A stretch of DNA of 51,002 bases from the NCBI GenBank assembly GCA_030700225.1, contig JAUYJT010000084.1, forward strand, positions 1 through 51,002, in the 5' to 3' direction. The position numbers and the translations under genes are program-made. Positions 44,434-51,002 of this stretch are shown here, in pieces. The notes beneath the pieces are model-generated. The model ran no database searches. It saw only the letters and a list, made by a program, of their open reading frames with translations, and was not told where the DNA came from. This DNA comes from Candidatus Nanopelagicales bacterium (GTDB lineage Bacteria; Actinomycetota; Actinomycetes; S36-B12; GCA-2699445). How positions within the stretch are numbered: the first letter of the stretch is position 1; each line of letters opens with the position of its first letter.

Positions 44434-44888
44434 GGGATGCCAAGCCAGCCTGCGTGAGGAAGTCAACTCGGCGCCGAATGTGTGAAGCGACCGGCGCGGG
44501 GTATCCAGGGCGCGTGGACTTCCTTCTGCCTTTGGAGAGCGACCCGCAAGCAGCGGGGCATGCGAGGCAAGCCGTCAAGCACAAGCTGACGGAATGGGGT
44601 CACACCAAATGTCTCGATGACGCGCTGCTTGTCGTATCCGAACTCGTGGCGAACGCCATCCGGCACGGGGGAAGTCCTGTAGCTCTGCACCTGATGGTGC
44701 GCACGCCAGTGGTGTTGATCGGCGTGCAGGACGGAAGCCCGACGACGCCCCCAACGCCTCGCGCCCTAACCGACACACACACTGGCGGGCGGGGCATGCA
44801 CCTGATATCCGCTGTGTGCAAGCGCTGGTGGTGGTACCAGTGCGAGAAAACCAAGATCGTCTGGGCCGAGATCCCCCTAGCGGCGTGA
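44430..44888 (+). CDS. GHKL ATP-binding protein, anti-sigma-factor (RsbW/SpoIIAB) type
   Basis: A small HATPase of up to 152 aa. The N box is SELVANAIRHG, the G1 box VQDGSP and the G2 box TGGRGMHL. The stand-alone size and the VVSELVANA pattern are those of actinobacterial serine-kinase/anti-sigma regulators. No sigma or anti-anti-sigma gene is adjacent. The start is uncertain: GTG at 44430 makes a GTGA overlap with the hydrolase, while ATG at 44478 or GTG at 44514 would give a more family-like N terminus. Confidence 0.8.
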   Translation: MRDAKPACVRKSTRRRMCEATGAGYPGRVDFLLPLESDPQAAGHARQAVKHKLTEWGHTKCLDDALLVVSELVANAIRHGGSPVALHLMVRTPVVLIGVQDGSPTTPPTPRALTDTHTGGRGMHLISAVCKRWWWYQCEKTKIVWAEIPLAA

Positions 44889-44922
44889 CCTCGGCGGCGT
44901 GACCTCGGCGGCGTGACTCAGG
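44881..44922. repeat. 14-bp tandem repeat across two convergent 3' ends
   Basis: CGGCGTGACCTCGG occurs at 44881-44894 and 44895-44908, with a diverged third unit at 44909-44922. The first unit contains the stop codon of the ATPase gene and the third contains the otsB stop on the other strand. Confidence 0.9.
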
Positions 44923-45685
44923 CTGCCCTGTCTCTGGCGAGCTGTTCCAGCATCGCCAGCACGTCCCGCGGGTCCGCCAGCCGGTAGGTCGCCTTCGACT
45001 CACCAGGGCCGACCTTGATCCCGACATCGCCATCGCGCAGCCGGGCGAACCCCTTCTCGTCGGTGACGTCATCCCCTATGAACATGACGCGACTCGCGGC
45101 GAAGGACTCCCGCAGGATGTCCAGGGCCCGCCCCTTGTCCGTGTCGATCACCGCGAGCTCAATCACTTCCTTGCCGGGAGTCGCCTGGACCCCCGGAAGT
45201 GAAGCGGGCCCGGCCGTCACGTTCGAAATCACCCGGCTGGCGTCGGGCCGCGAGCACCGGCGCACATGCACCGCGACGCTGGCTGGCTTGGCTTCGACGG
45301 ACGCGCCTGGCACACCCGCCGCAATCTCAGTGACCTCCGCGACGAGACGCCGCAGCAGCTGTCGTTGAGCACCCGTGACATCGAACGAGTCATCGAGCTC
45401 GCTTCCGTGGCTACCCACCAGAACAATCGGGTCGGCGAAGCCTGACAACGCCGTTAGGTCGGCCCTGGATCGTCCCGACACGACAGCAACGGTTGTCCCG
45501 GCGGTAGCGGCCAACCGCGCCAAGACCGCGGCGGCATCGGGTAGAGGGACCGCCTGAGACGGATCGTCAACTATCGGGGCGAGAGTGCCGTCGTAGTCAA
45601 CGCACACCAGCAGGCCTTTCTCGGCGGCGACCTTGTGGACTGCGGCGCCCAAGCCCGCGGAATCCCCATCGTCGGCGATCGTCAC
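44918..45685 (-). CDS. otsB: Trehalose-6-phosphate phosphatase
   Basis: Dephosphorylates trehalose-6-phosphate. A 255-aa HAD phosphatase with motif I VDYDGTLAP (Asp30, Asp32), VVSGRS (II), the GSHGSEL loop, and motif IV FIGDDVTDEKGF. The conserved KGRALDIL segment sits before motif IV. The start is GTG at 45685, which overlaps the otsA stop by 4 nt; a longer frame to 45799 would read antisense-like sequence and is rejected. It completes a two-gene trehalose pathway with otsA. Confidence 0.93.
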   Translation of the reverse strand: MTIADDGDSAGLGAAVHKVAAEKGLLVCVDYDGTLAPIVDDPSQAVPLPDAAAVLARLAATAGTTVAVVSGRSRADLTALSGFADPIVLVGSHGSELDDSFDVTGAQRQLLRRLVAEVTEIAAGVPGASVEAKPASVAVHVRRCSRPDASRVISNVTAGPASLPGVQATPGKEVIELAVIDTDKGRALDILRESFAASRVMFIGDDVTDEKGFARLRDGDVGIKVGPGESKATYRLADPRDVLAMLEQLARDRAA

Positions 45686-47139
45686 CGATCGCCCTCGAGT
45701 CGACGTAGGAACTCCGCGGCCCATCGCGCGACGTCGTATTCGAACACCGAGTGACGCAGGGCGCTCATCCGCCGACCAGACTCTTCCGCCGGCGAACAAG
45801 CGGCATCCACGATGCTGGTCTTCAGGCCAGCGATGTCATACGGGTTGACCAGCCATGCCTCCGGCATCTGCTGCGCCGCACCGGTGAACTCGCTCAGTAC
45901 CAGGGCTCCATCGTCACCCTCGCGGCAAGCCACGTACTCCTTCGCGACCAGGTTCATGCCGTCCCTGAGCGGCGTCACGAGCATCACGTCCGCTGCGACA
46001 TACATCGCCACGAGCTCGTCGCGTGGCATCTGCTGATGAAGGTAGTGAATGGGAGTGACGCCGAGTTTGCCGATGTCACCGTTGGCGCGGCTGACGAGCG
46101 ACTCGATCCCGTCGCGCATCCGCCGGTACTCCTCCACGCCCTCGCGGCTCGGAGTGGCGACCTGCAGAAAGACCGTCTTCTCCGGGTCGAGGTCGCCGTC
46201 CAGCAACAGCTCGGTGACTGCTTGGATCCGTACGTCGATGCCCTTGGTGTAGTCCAAGCGGTCAATGCCAAGCAGCAGCAGTTCCGGTTCGCCGAGGTCG
46301 ATCCGGATCTGCCGGGCACGCTCGATCACGTCCGGGTCGGCAGCCAGGTCCGCGTAATCCTGTACTCGGATTCCGATCGGGAAGTCGTCGACCCGCACAA
46401 TCCTCGTGCCGGACAACTCATCGACCACAACCCGGTCGCCGCCGGTCTTGAGCGCCAGGAACTTGCGGACCAGACGCATGAAGTTCAACGCGCCCTCATT
46501 GGTCTGGAAACCGATCAGGTCAGCGCCGAGGAGCCCCTCCAGGATCGTGCGCCGCCATGGGAGCTGGCTGAACAACTCCGGCGGCGGGAACGGGATGTGA
46601 AGGAAGAAGCCGATCTTCAGGTCCGGGCGAAGGAGCCTGAGCATCATCGGGACCAGCTGCAGCTGGTAGTCATGGACCCACACCACCGCCCCGCGCGGCG
46701 CCACCTGGGCGGCCCTGCGCGCGAACTTCTCGTTGACCCTGCGATACGCCTCGAACTGCTTGCGGTGGTAGGCCGGAGTGGCGATGACGTCGTGGTACAG
46801 CGGCCAAATCGCCCCGTTGGAGAAGCCCTCGTAGTAGGCACTGAATTCGGACGGGGTCAACAGCAACTCGTCAAGCGCCATATCCCCGGCACCTTCGGGC
46901 GGCGGCGGCGTTTCCTGGGTCCTGCGGTCCTCGAAGCGGCCACTCCACCCGATCCAAGTCGACACCCGATCCCGCAGGACAGATTCCATCGCCGTGACCA
47001 GGCCACCGGGAGCCTTGCGCCAGCCCGTATCCTCATCGTATTCCAGCGGAAGGCGGTTGGCCACGACGACCAGCGCCCGGCCGTTGTCCCGGTCAAGTCC
47101 AGGTCCAACGGCACGCTGCCAATCGAGATGCTCAGTCAT
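45682..47139 (-). CDS. otsA: Trehalose-6-phosphate synthase (GT20)
   Basis: Joins UDP- (or ADP-) glucose to glucose-6-phosphate. The 485 aa contain the N-terminal NRLPLEY segment and WIGWSG, the WVHDYQLQLVP block, the FFLHIPFPPPELF block, the R/K donor-site region LLGIDRLDYTKGID, and the acceptor/donor loop VTPLRDGMNLVAKEYVA. All catalytic-site segments are intact and length is normal. The upstream membrane-protein gene is 12 nt away on the same strand. Trehalose serves as a stress protectant and cell-envelope sugar source. Confidence 0.94.
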   Translation of the reverse strand: MTEHLDWQRAVGPGLDRDNGRALVVVANRLPLEYDEDTGWRKAPGGLVTAMESVLRDRVSTWIGWSGRFEDRRTQETPPPPEGAGDMALDELLLTPSEFSAYYEGFSNGAIWPLYHDVIATPAYHRKQFEAYRRVNEKFARRAAQVAPRGAVVWVHDYQLQLVPMMLRLLRPDLKIGFFLHIPFPPPELFSQLPWRRTILEGLLGADLIGFQTNEGALNFMRLVRKFLALKTGGDRVVVDELSGTRIVRVDDFPIGIRVQDYADLAADPDVIERARQIRIDLGEPELLLLGIDRLDYTKGIDVRIQAVTELLLDGDLDPEKTVFLQVATPSREGVEEYRRMRDGIESLVSRANGDIGKLGVTPIHYLHQQMPRDELVAMYVAADVMLVTPLRDGMNLVAKEYVACREGDDGALVLSEFTGAAQQMPEAWLVNPYDIAGLKTSIVDAACSPAEESGRRMSALRHSVFEYDVARWAAEFLRRLEGDR

Positions 47140-47151
47140 GCCAAGCCCCGC

Positions 47152-47703
47152 CTAGGCGCCTCCATTCGGGCGCTCACCGACAGGACCACTCCCTGGCACC
47201 GCACCGGATCCGGGCTGGGCCGCAGGAGGCCAGGCGCTGGCGAGACCGAGGATATCGCGGGCCTTCGGAAGCTGTTCGGTGTCACACAAGACGTCATAGC
47301 GGGCGGCTTGTAGAGCCTGGCGGCTGATGAAGTCGCGCTTCCCGTGCGTGAACGCGTATGACACTAGGCCGAACACGATGCCGAACCCGGCGCCGTACAG
47401 CAATCCGAGCAGCACTAGCTGGGTCGGCGCCATGTCCTGAGATGCGAAGAAGCTGACGAACAGGCCAACGAGTACCCCGAGCCAGGCGAACGTAGCCATG
47501 CCACCCACAGCGGCGCGGGCCCAGGACATGCGTCCGAGGACCGACTCCACTAGGCGCAGGTCAACGCCAACGATGGCGACATGCTGAACGGGAAAGTGGT
47601 TGTCGCTGAGGGTGTCCACTGCCTTCTGCGCGCCCGCGTACTCGTCAAACGACGCCAGGACAGGCCGTTTCGTGATCTCGGCACCGAAGTCAAGAGGCGG
47701 CAT
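47152..47703 (-). CDS. General-stress-protein-17M-like membrane protein
   Basis: A protein of about 183 aa. The N-terminal region ASFDEYAGAQKAVDTLSDNHFPVQHVAIVG resembles the GSP17M/YflT domain (alpha-beta strand repeat). Two membrane helices at about 70-93 and 102-125 follow, then a second cytoplasmic stretch (ALQAARYDVLCDT) and a Pro/Gly-rich tail. Actinobacterial members are often labelled magnesium transporters, but transport is not shown. ATG at 47703 is preferred to a GTG three codons upstream. It sits 12 nt before otsA, so it may belong to the trehalose operon as a stress gene. Confidence 0.75.
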   Translation of the reverse strand: MPPLDFGAEITKRPVLASFDEYAGAQKAVDTLSDNHFPVQHVAIVGVDLRLVESVLGRMSWARAAVGGMATFAWLGVLVGLFVSFFASQDMAPTQLVLLGLLYGAGFGIVFGLVSYAFTHGKRDFISRQALQAARYDVLCDTEQLPKARDILGLASAWPPAAQPGSGAVPGSGPVGERPNGGA

Positions 47704-47745
47704 GGCTGCCACCGTACACGGAATTCGGGCGCCGAGGCTCTTCGG

Positions 47746-48951
47746 TCACTGCCGCAGGCGGTACTCCTCGAGCAGTCGGCGACCAATGACCATGCGCTGG
47801 ATGTCGGCCGTTCCCTCACCAATGAGCAGCATGGGCGCGTCCCTATAGAGCCGCTCAATCTCGTACTCCTTGGAGTAGCCGTAGCCGCCGTGGATCCGGA
47901 AGGAGTCCTGGACGACCTCGTTGCAGTACTCCGCGGCCACCATCTTGGCCATGCCGGCCTCGACGTCGTTGCGCTCGCCCGAGTCCTTGGTGCGCGCGGC
48001 GCGGACCATCATCGTGTGGGCGGTCTCGACCTTGGTCGCCATCTCCGCGAGCCGGAACAAGATCGCCTGGTGCTCGGCGATCTGCTTGCCGAAGGTCTCG
48101 CGGGTCTGGGCGTAGGCGACGGCGAGCTCGAAGGCCCGGTTGGCGATCCCGCAGGCACGCGCGGCGACGTTGACGCGGCCCACCTCGACGCCGTCCATCA
48201 TCTGGTAGAAACCCCGGCCCGGTTCCCCACCAAGCAGCCGATCCGCGGGCAGGCGGAAGTTCTCCATGACCAACTCGGTCGTGTCCACGCCCTTGTAGCC
48301 CATTTTGTCGATCTTTCCGGGAATGGTCAGACCGGGCAGGACCTCCCCGAAGCCGGCCGGCTTCTCGATCAGGAAGGTCGACATCTTGCGGTAGATCGAC
48401 GTATCGGCCGAGGCTTCGGCGTCAGTCCGCATGAGCACAGCGCACAAAGTTGACGAGCCACCGTTCGTCAACCACATCTTCTGCCCGTTGAGCACGTAGT
48501 CGTCACCGTCGCGGACGGCGCGGGACGTGATCGCGGAAACGTCGGAGCCGCAATTGGGCTCGGACATGGAAAAAGAACCCCGCACTTCACCTGTGGCCAT
48601 CCGCGGCAGAAAGTGGGCCTTCTGCTCGTCGGTTCCGTGCTGTTTGAGCAGGTAGGCGACGATGAAATGCGTATTGATGATCCCCGAAACGCTCATCCAC
48701 CCGCGAGCGATCTCCTCGACGCACAGTGCGTAGGTCAGCAGACTCTCACCGAGCCCGCCGTACTCCTCCGGGATCATCAGGCCGAAGATCCCCATCTCTT
48801 TGAGACCCTCGACGATCTGCGTCGGGTACTCGTCGGCGTGCTCCAGTTCCTGCGCGACGGGGATGATTTCGTTGTCGACGAACTCCCGCACCGCACCCAG
48901 GATTTCCTGCTGAATGTCGGTCAGTCCGTCTGTTTGCGTGAGTCGTGCCAT
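47746..48951 (-). CDS. Acyl-CoA dehydrogenase
   Basis: A 401-aa FAD-dependent acyl-CoA dehydrogenase. Signatures: FSMSEPNCGSDVS (flavin/substrate), MWLTNGG, VRVNVAARACGIA-type helix GVEVGRVNVAARA, RETFGKQIAEHQ, and IHGGYGYSKEYEIERLYRDA. The probable catalytic Glu lies in the IGEGTADIQRM segment. The acyl specificity is not readable. The start is ATG at 48951, matching family lengths; the frame is open 43 codons further, into sequence with no ACAD character. It follows two unrecognised genes and a CitE-type lyase gene on the same strand. Confidence 0.92.
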   Translation of the reverse strand: MARLTQTDGLTDIQQEILGAVREFVDNEIIPVAQELEHADEYPTQIVEGLKEMGIFGLMIPEEYGGLGESLLTYALCVEEIARGWMSVSGIINTHFIVAYLLKQHGTDEQKAHFLPRMATGEVRGSFSMSEPNCGSDVSAITSRAVRDGDDYVLNGQKMWLTNGGSSTLCAVLMRTDAEASADTSIYRKMSTFLIEKPAGFGEVLPGLTIPGKIDKMGYKGVDTTELVMENFRLPADRLLGGEPGRGFYQMMDGVEVGRVNVAARACGIANRAFELAVAYAQTRETFGKQIAEHQAILFRLAEMATKVETAHTMMVRAARTKDSGERNDVEAGMAKMVAAEYCNEVVQDSFRIHGGYGYSKEYEIERLYRDAPMLLIGEGTADIQRMVIGRRLLEEYRLRQ

Positions 48952-49022
48952 GCGGCCGATAGTCCAATCCGAGTCAGGGCCATCGGGCGCCGGCGCGACG
49001 GCAAGTTGGTCGTTGGCGGTGA

Positions 49023-49553
49023 CTACTTCTTGAGTGGACGAAGTCGCTCGCGCAGATTGTCCGTCTGAGCAGTGACCCACTCCACGAGTTGCGAGGCATT
49101 GACTGTGGATCCGCGAACGTAGTCGTCCAAGTCCAGCAGATAGTACGTCCGCGCGTTCACCGTGTTGAGCTGATGGTTGACCCGCACCTCGCCGGCGACC
49201 GGCATCTTGAATAGGTTCGCGAGATCAGTACGCCACATCGTGGCCAGGTCATCGGGGTCGGTGATTTTGTGGCGCATTTCGGCGGTCAGCCCGATGACGG
49301 TCTTGCTGCCAAGGGACTGCGAGATCGCGCCGGAGCCAGTCTTGCGGTCGACCGTCACGAAGACCGACGAGAGAACCGGGTCACCCGGCATCTTGAACCC
49401 GATCGTCTGTCGGCCGGAGTTCGCCGTGATGCGGAAGCACCGCCATCCCCGATGAGACAAGCCGCGAATCAACTCCCCGCAAACAATCTCGTCCTTCGAT
49501 TCGCGCAATTCCGACTTGTGCGCGTAATTGGTCATCGCATTGAACAAGCCCAT
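49023..49553 (-). CDS. Uncharacterised protein, partner of the GYF_2-domain gene
   Basis: A 176-aa soluble protein that I do not recognise. It is predicted as alternating strands and helices: GWRCFRITA, RQTIGFKMPG and SSVFVTVD look like consecutive strands; the end YYLLDLDDYV is a strand followed by a long helix ending in RLRPLKK. The loose layout recalls T3SS-chaperone/YbjN-like folds, at low confidence. A GAGGGG ribosome site five bases upstream supports the start. It lies 9 nt downstream of the GYF_2 gene, which it resembles in its C-terminal half. Confidence 0.65.
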   Translation of the reverse strand: MGLFNAMTNYAHKSELRESKDEIVCGELIRGLSHRGWRCFRITANSGRQTIGFKMPGDPVLSSVFVTVDRKTGSGAISQSLGSKTVIGLTAEMRHKITDPDDLATMWRTDLANLFKMPVAGEVRVNHQLNTVNARTYYLLDLDDYVRGSTVNASQLVEWVTAQTDNLRERLRPLKK

Positions 49554-49562
49554 GGTCGCCCC

Positions 49563-50423
49563 TCAGCTTCCGAACCGTGATTGGACGAATGTCTGCATCG
49601 TGTAGACCACGGAGGCCAGATGCCGTCTCAGCAAGTCGTTGTCGACGGCAAAATGCTCATCGACATACCGCCCCAAGTCGAGCAACAGATCTACCTGCGC
49701 GTACACGTACCCCGAGGACAGGTCGGCATCGAACGTCACCGTCCCGGGCTCAGGGGAAACGATGAACGAACTCTGGACCTCCTGCCGAAGCGCCTGGCCG
49801 ACCCGAGTGAAGTTGGGTACCCGTTGGCCGTATCCGATCACCACCTCCGCCCGATGACCAATCATCTTGGCGACGGCCGGATCGGGGGTCAGGTGCTTCA
49901 GGGTCAGCGTTACCCGCGAATGGGTCTGCGGCTCCTCGAAGCGCAACTCATGGCAGTTCGGGATGACGGGAGCTGCGCCGGCTCCAGTGGTGGTGGTTGT
50001 GGTCGCCGCCGGTGTCCCGGCCGTGCCCAGGTCAATCAGGGCGAACCCGCAGTCAACCAACGCCGTCACCACTCCACCGAGCATGACTTCATCGATCGAG
50101 GTGGCGAATTCGGTCTCCTTGTACATCACCCAGCTACGGTCGATCAAGTCGATGAACTGGTCGTCGAGCTCCTGATCCGTCAACCCGCTCATCAAGGCCG
50201 CCGACGCCGCGGTCGGGGCAACGGCAGCCGACGCACTTGCGGTCGACGTGAGTTGGGCAACCGAACTCAAGGGGGTCCAGCCACTAGCCCCTTCCCACCA
50301 GATGACAGTGGTGGCTGGAATCTGCCCCGCGTTGGCGCGCTGGACGACTGTTTCCAGTGGCTCGGGTCCGACTTGATTGCCCTGTTGGTCAACCCAACGG
50401 ACCTGCTCGGTCAAATCCGGCAT
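49563..50423 (-). CDS. GYF_2 (DUF4339)-domain protein of unknown function
   Basis: A 286-aa protein. Residues about 8-58 are a GYF_2/DUF4339 domain: WVDQQGNQVGP, then the IPATTVIWWEGASGW block. These domains are thought to bind peptides or act as adaptors. An Ala-rich linker (60-78) and a helix pair (DQELDDQFIDLIDRSWVMY) follow. A Thr-rich linker then leads to a C-terminal domain with strands (HRAEVVIGYGQ, GYVYAQVDLLLDLGRYV) and a final helix. AGGAG seven bases before the ATG supports the start. It is 66 nt downstream of citE. No transmembrane segment or signal peptide. Confidence 0.7.
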   Translation of the reverse strand: MPDLTEQVRWVDQQGNQVGPEPLETVVQRANAGQIPATTVIWWEGASGWTPLSSVAQLTSTASASAAVAPTAASAALMSGLTDQELDDQFIDLIDRSWVMYKETEFATSIDEVMLGGVVTALVDCGFALIDLGTAGTPAATTTTTTGAGAAPVIPNCHELRFEEPQTHSRVTLTLKHLTPDPAVAKMIGHRAEVVIGYGQRVPNFTRVGQALRQEVQSSFIVSPEPGTVTFDADLSSGYVYAQVDLLLDLGRYVDEHFAVDNDLLRRHLASVVYTMQTFVQSRFGS

Positions 50424-50489
50424 TCCATGTCTCCTGCCCTTGGCGCTCCGTACATGTGCTGGCTATTCGGCATCTACTTGCTGTCTTGT

Positions 50490-51002
50490 CTACTCGGCGG
50501 GTGGCTCGAACTTCGAAGTCCGTTGCATCCCCGCCGCCCGACCCTTGGCCGCAATGACCAGCGCCATCTTGCGCGAGGCCTCGTCGATCATCTCGTCACC
50601 CAGCATGACCGCACCTCGGGCACCGCCCTCGGCAGACGTGAAGTATGCGTAAGCATCGAGGATCAACTCGGAATGGTCGTAGTCGTCCTGGCGCGGGGAG
50701 TAGACCTCGTTCGCCGCCTCGACCTGACCGGGGTGAAGAACCCACTTGCCGTCAAATCCCAGGGCCGCCGAACGCTCGGCCACCCGGCGGTAGCCGTCGA
50801 CATCGCGAATCTGCAGGTACGGGCCGTCAATGGCTTGTTTGCCGTACGCCCGGGCCGCCATCAGGATCCGCATGAGGATGTAGTGGTAGGCGTCACCCTC
50901 CGTGTAACCGGGGGGCTGCTCCCCCACGACCAGCGACTTCATATTGATGCTGGCCATGAAATCCGCCGGGCCGAAGATGATCGTCTCCACCCGATCGGAG
51001 GC
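50490..51002 (-). CDS. HpcH/HpaI-CitE-type CoA-ester lyase (5' truncated by window edge)
   Basis: The C-terminal half of a CitE-like lyase; the frame is open to base 51002, so the start is outside. Visible family segments are FGPADFMASI (metal-binding Asp), a KQAIDGPYLQIRD block, and FDGKWVLHPGQVEAANEVYSP. Members cleave malyl-, methylmalyl- or citramalyl-CoA to a keto acid and an acyl-CoA. The neighbouring acyl-CoA dehydrogenase and the mutase operon of this window fit acyl-CoA metabolism, but which CoA ester is used cannot be read. Confidence 0.85.
   Translation of the reverse strand, partial: ASDRVETIIFGPADFMASINMKSLVVGEQPPGYTEGDAYHYILMRILMAARAYGKQAIDGPYLQIRDVDGYRRVAERSAALGFDGKWVLHPGQVEAANEVYSPRQDDYDHSELILDAYAYFTSAEGGARGAVMLGDEMIDEASRKMALVIAAKGRAAGMQRTSKFEPPAE

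Noticed and set aside
45686-45799. Longer start for otsB
   Set aside because: The GTG at 45685 overlaps the otsA stop by 4 nt and gives the normal length; the extension lies inside otsA with no HAD-like sequence.
45751-47313. 520-codon plus-strand open frame opposite otsA
   Set aside because: It is the antisense shadow of otsA, which has all GT20 motifs. The antisense peptide is His/Arg/Asp-rich without any recognisable domain.
48952-49080. Longer start for the acyl-CoA dehydrogenase
   Set aside because: The extra 43 residues lack ACAD features and would overlap the upstream gene; the ATG at 48951 gives the normal family length.

Overview
The window reads as high-GC actinobacterial chromosome. 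Supporting signs are the frequent GTG starts, 4-nt ATGA/GTGA gene overlaps, many leaderless-type starts, and actinobacterial marker families: DUF3107, DUF5679, DUF3017 next to folD, UvrD2 with its four-Cys and HRDC tail, AdnA/AdnB, MoeZ and a 13E12-type HNH gene. The order AarF, uvrD2, adnB, adnA, moeZ, TetR, DUF3107, ferritin-like, DEAD helicase, ParA resembles, from general knowledge, the Rv3197-Rv3213 region of mycobacteria. No rRNA, tRNA, insertion sequence, prophage or CRISPR array was seen.

Layout. 1-504: 3' end of an HNH endonuclease gene with a 15-bp tandem repeat. 576-1799: MFS transporter. 1863-6867: operon mutA-mutB-meaB (methylmalonyl-CoA mutase and its GTPase). 7027-10340: sdhCDAB. 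10350-12718: corC-like gene and trpS. 12792-14985: malate and isocitrate dehydrogenases, so the TCA genes cluster. 15061-17858: guaA, then folD with a DUF3017 membrane protein. 18177-20844: DUF5679 zinc-ribbon protein, an orphan cyclodehydratase-like protein and an AarF kinase. 20792-29342: adnA-adnB-uvrD2, a three-gene DNA-repair helicase/nuclease operon. 29413-33375: a flippase-like membrane protein with a degenerate kinase domain, and a GT39-type membrane glycosyltransferase. 33408-38738: MoeZ, MarR, an AbiEi/DUF559 protein bracketed by diverged direct repeats, an alpha/beta hydrolase, a small acidic protein, TetR and DUF3107. 38766-43517: ferritin-like protein, secreted HAD lipoprotein, DEAD-box RNA helicase, zinc-ribbon protein and ParA. 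43573-47703: alpha/beta hydrolase, anti-sigma-type ATPase, otsA-otsB (trehalose synthesis) and a stress-type membrane protein. 47746-51002: a CitE-type lyase (cut by the window edge) and an acyl-CoA dehydrogenase, with two unrecognised genes between them, one carrying a GYF_2 domain.

Most of the window is core metabolism and repair. The parts most worth a second look are: the 79-nt near-perfect palindrome inside the uvrD2 reading frame; the direct repeats around the AbiEi/DUF559 gene, whose second copy continues the hydrolase frame past its TGA; the unrecognised GYF_2 gene pair between citE and the acyl-CoA dehydrogenase gene; the recurrent TANNNT-N6-RTG start arrangement; and the kinase-like domain without catalytic residues in the flippase-like protein. 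I found no clear previously undescribed multi-gene defence or biosynthetic system; the GYF_2 pair is the best candidate for an uncharacterised module.
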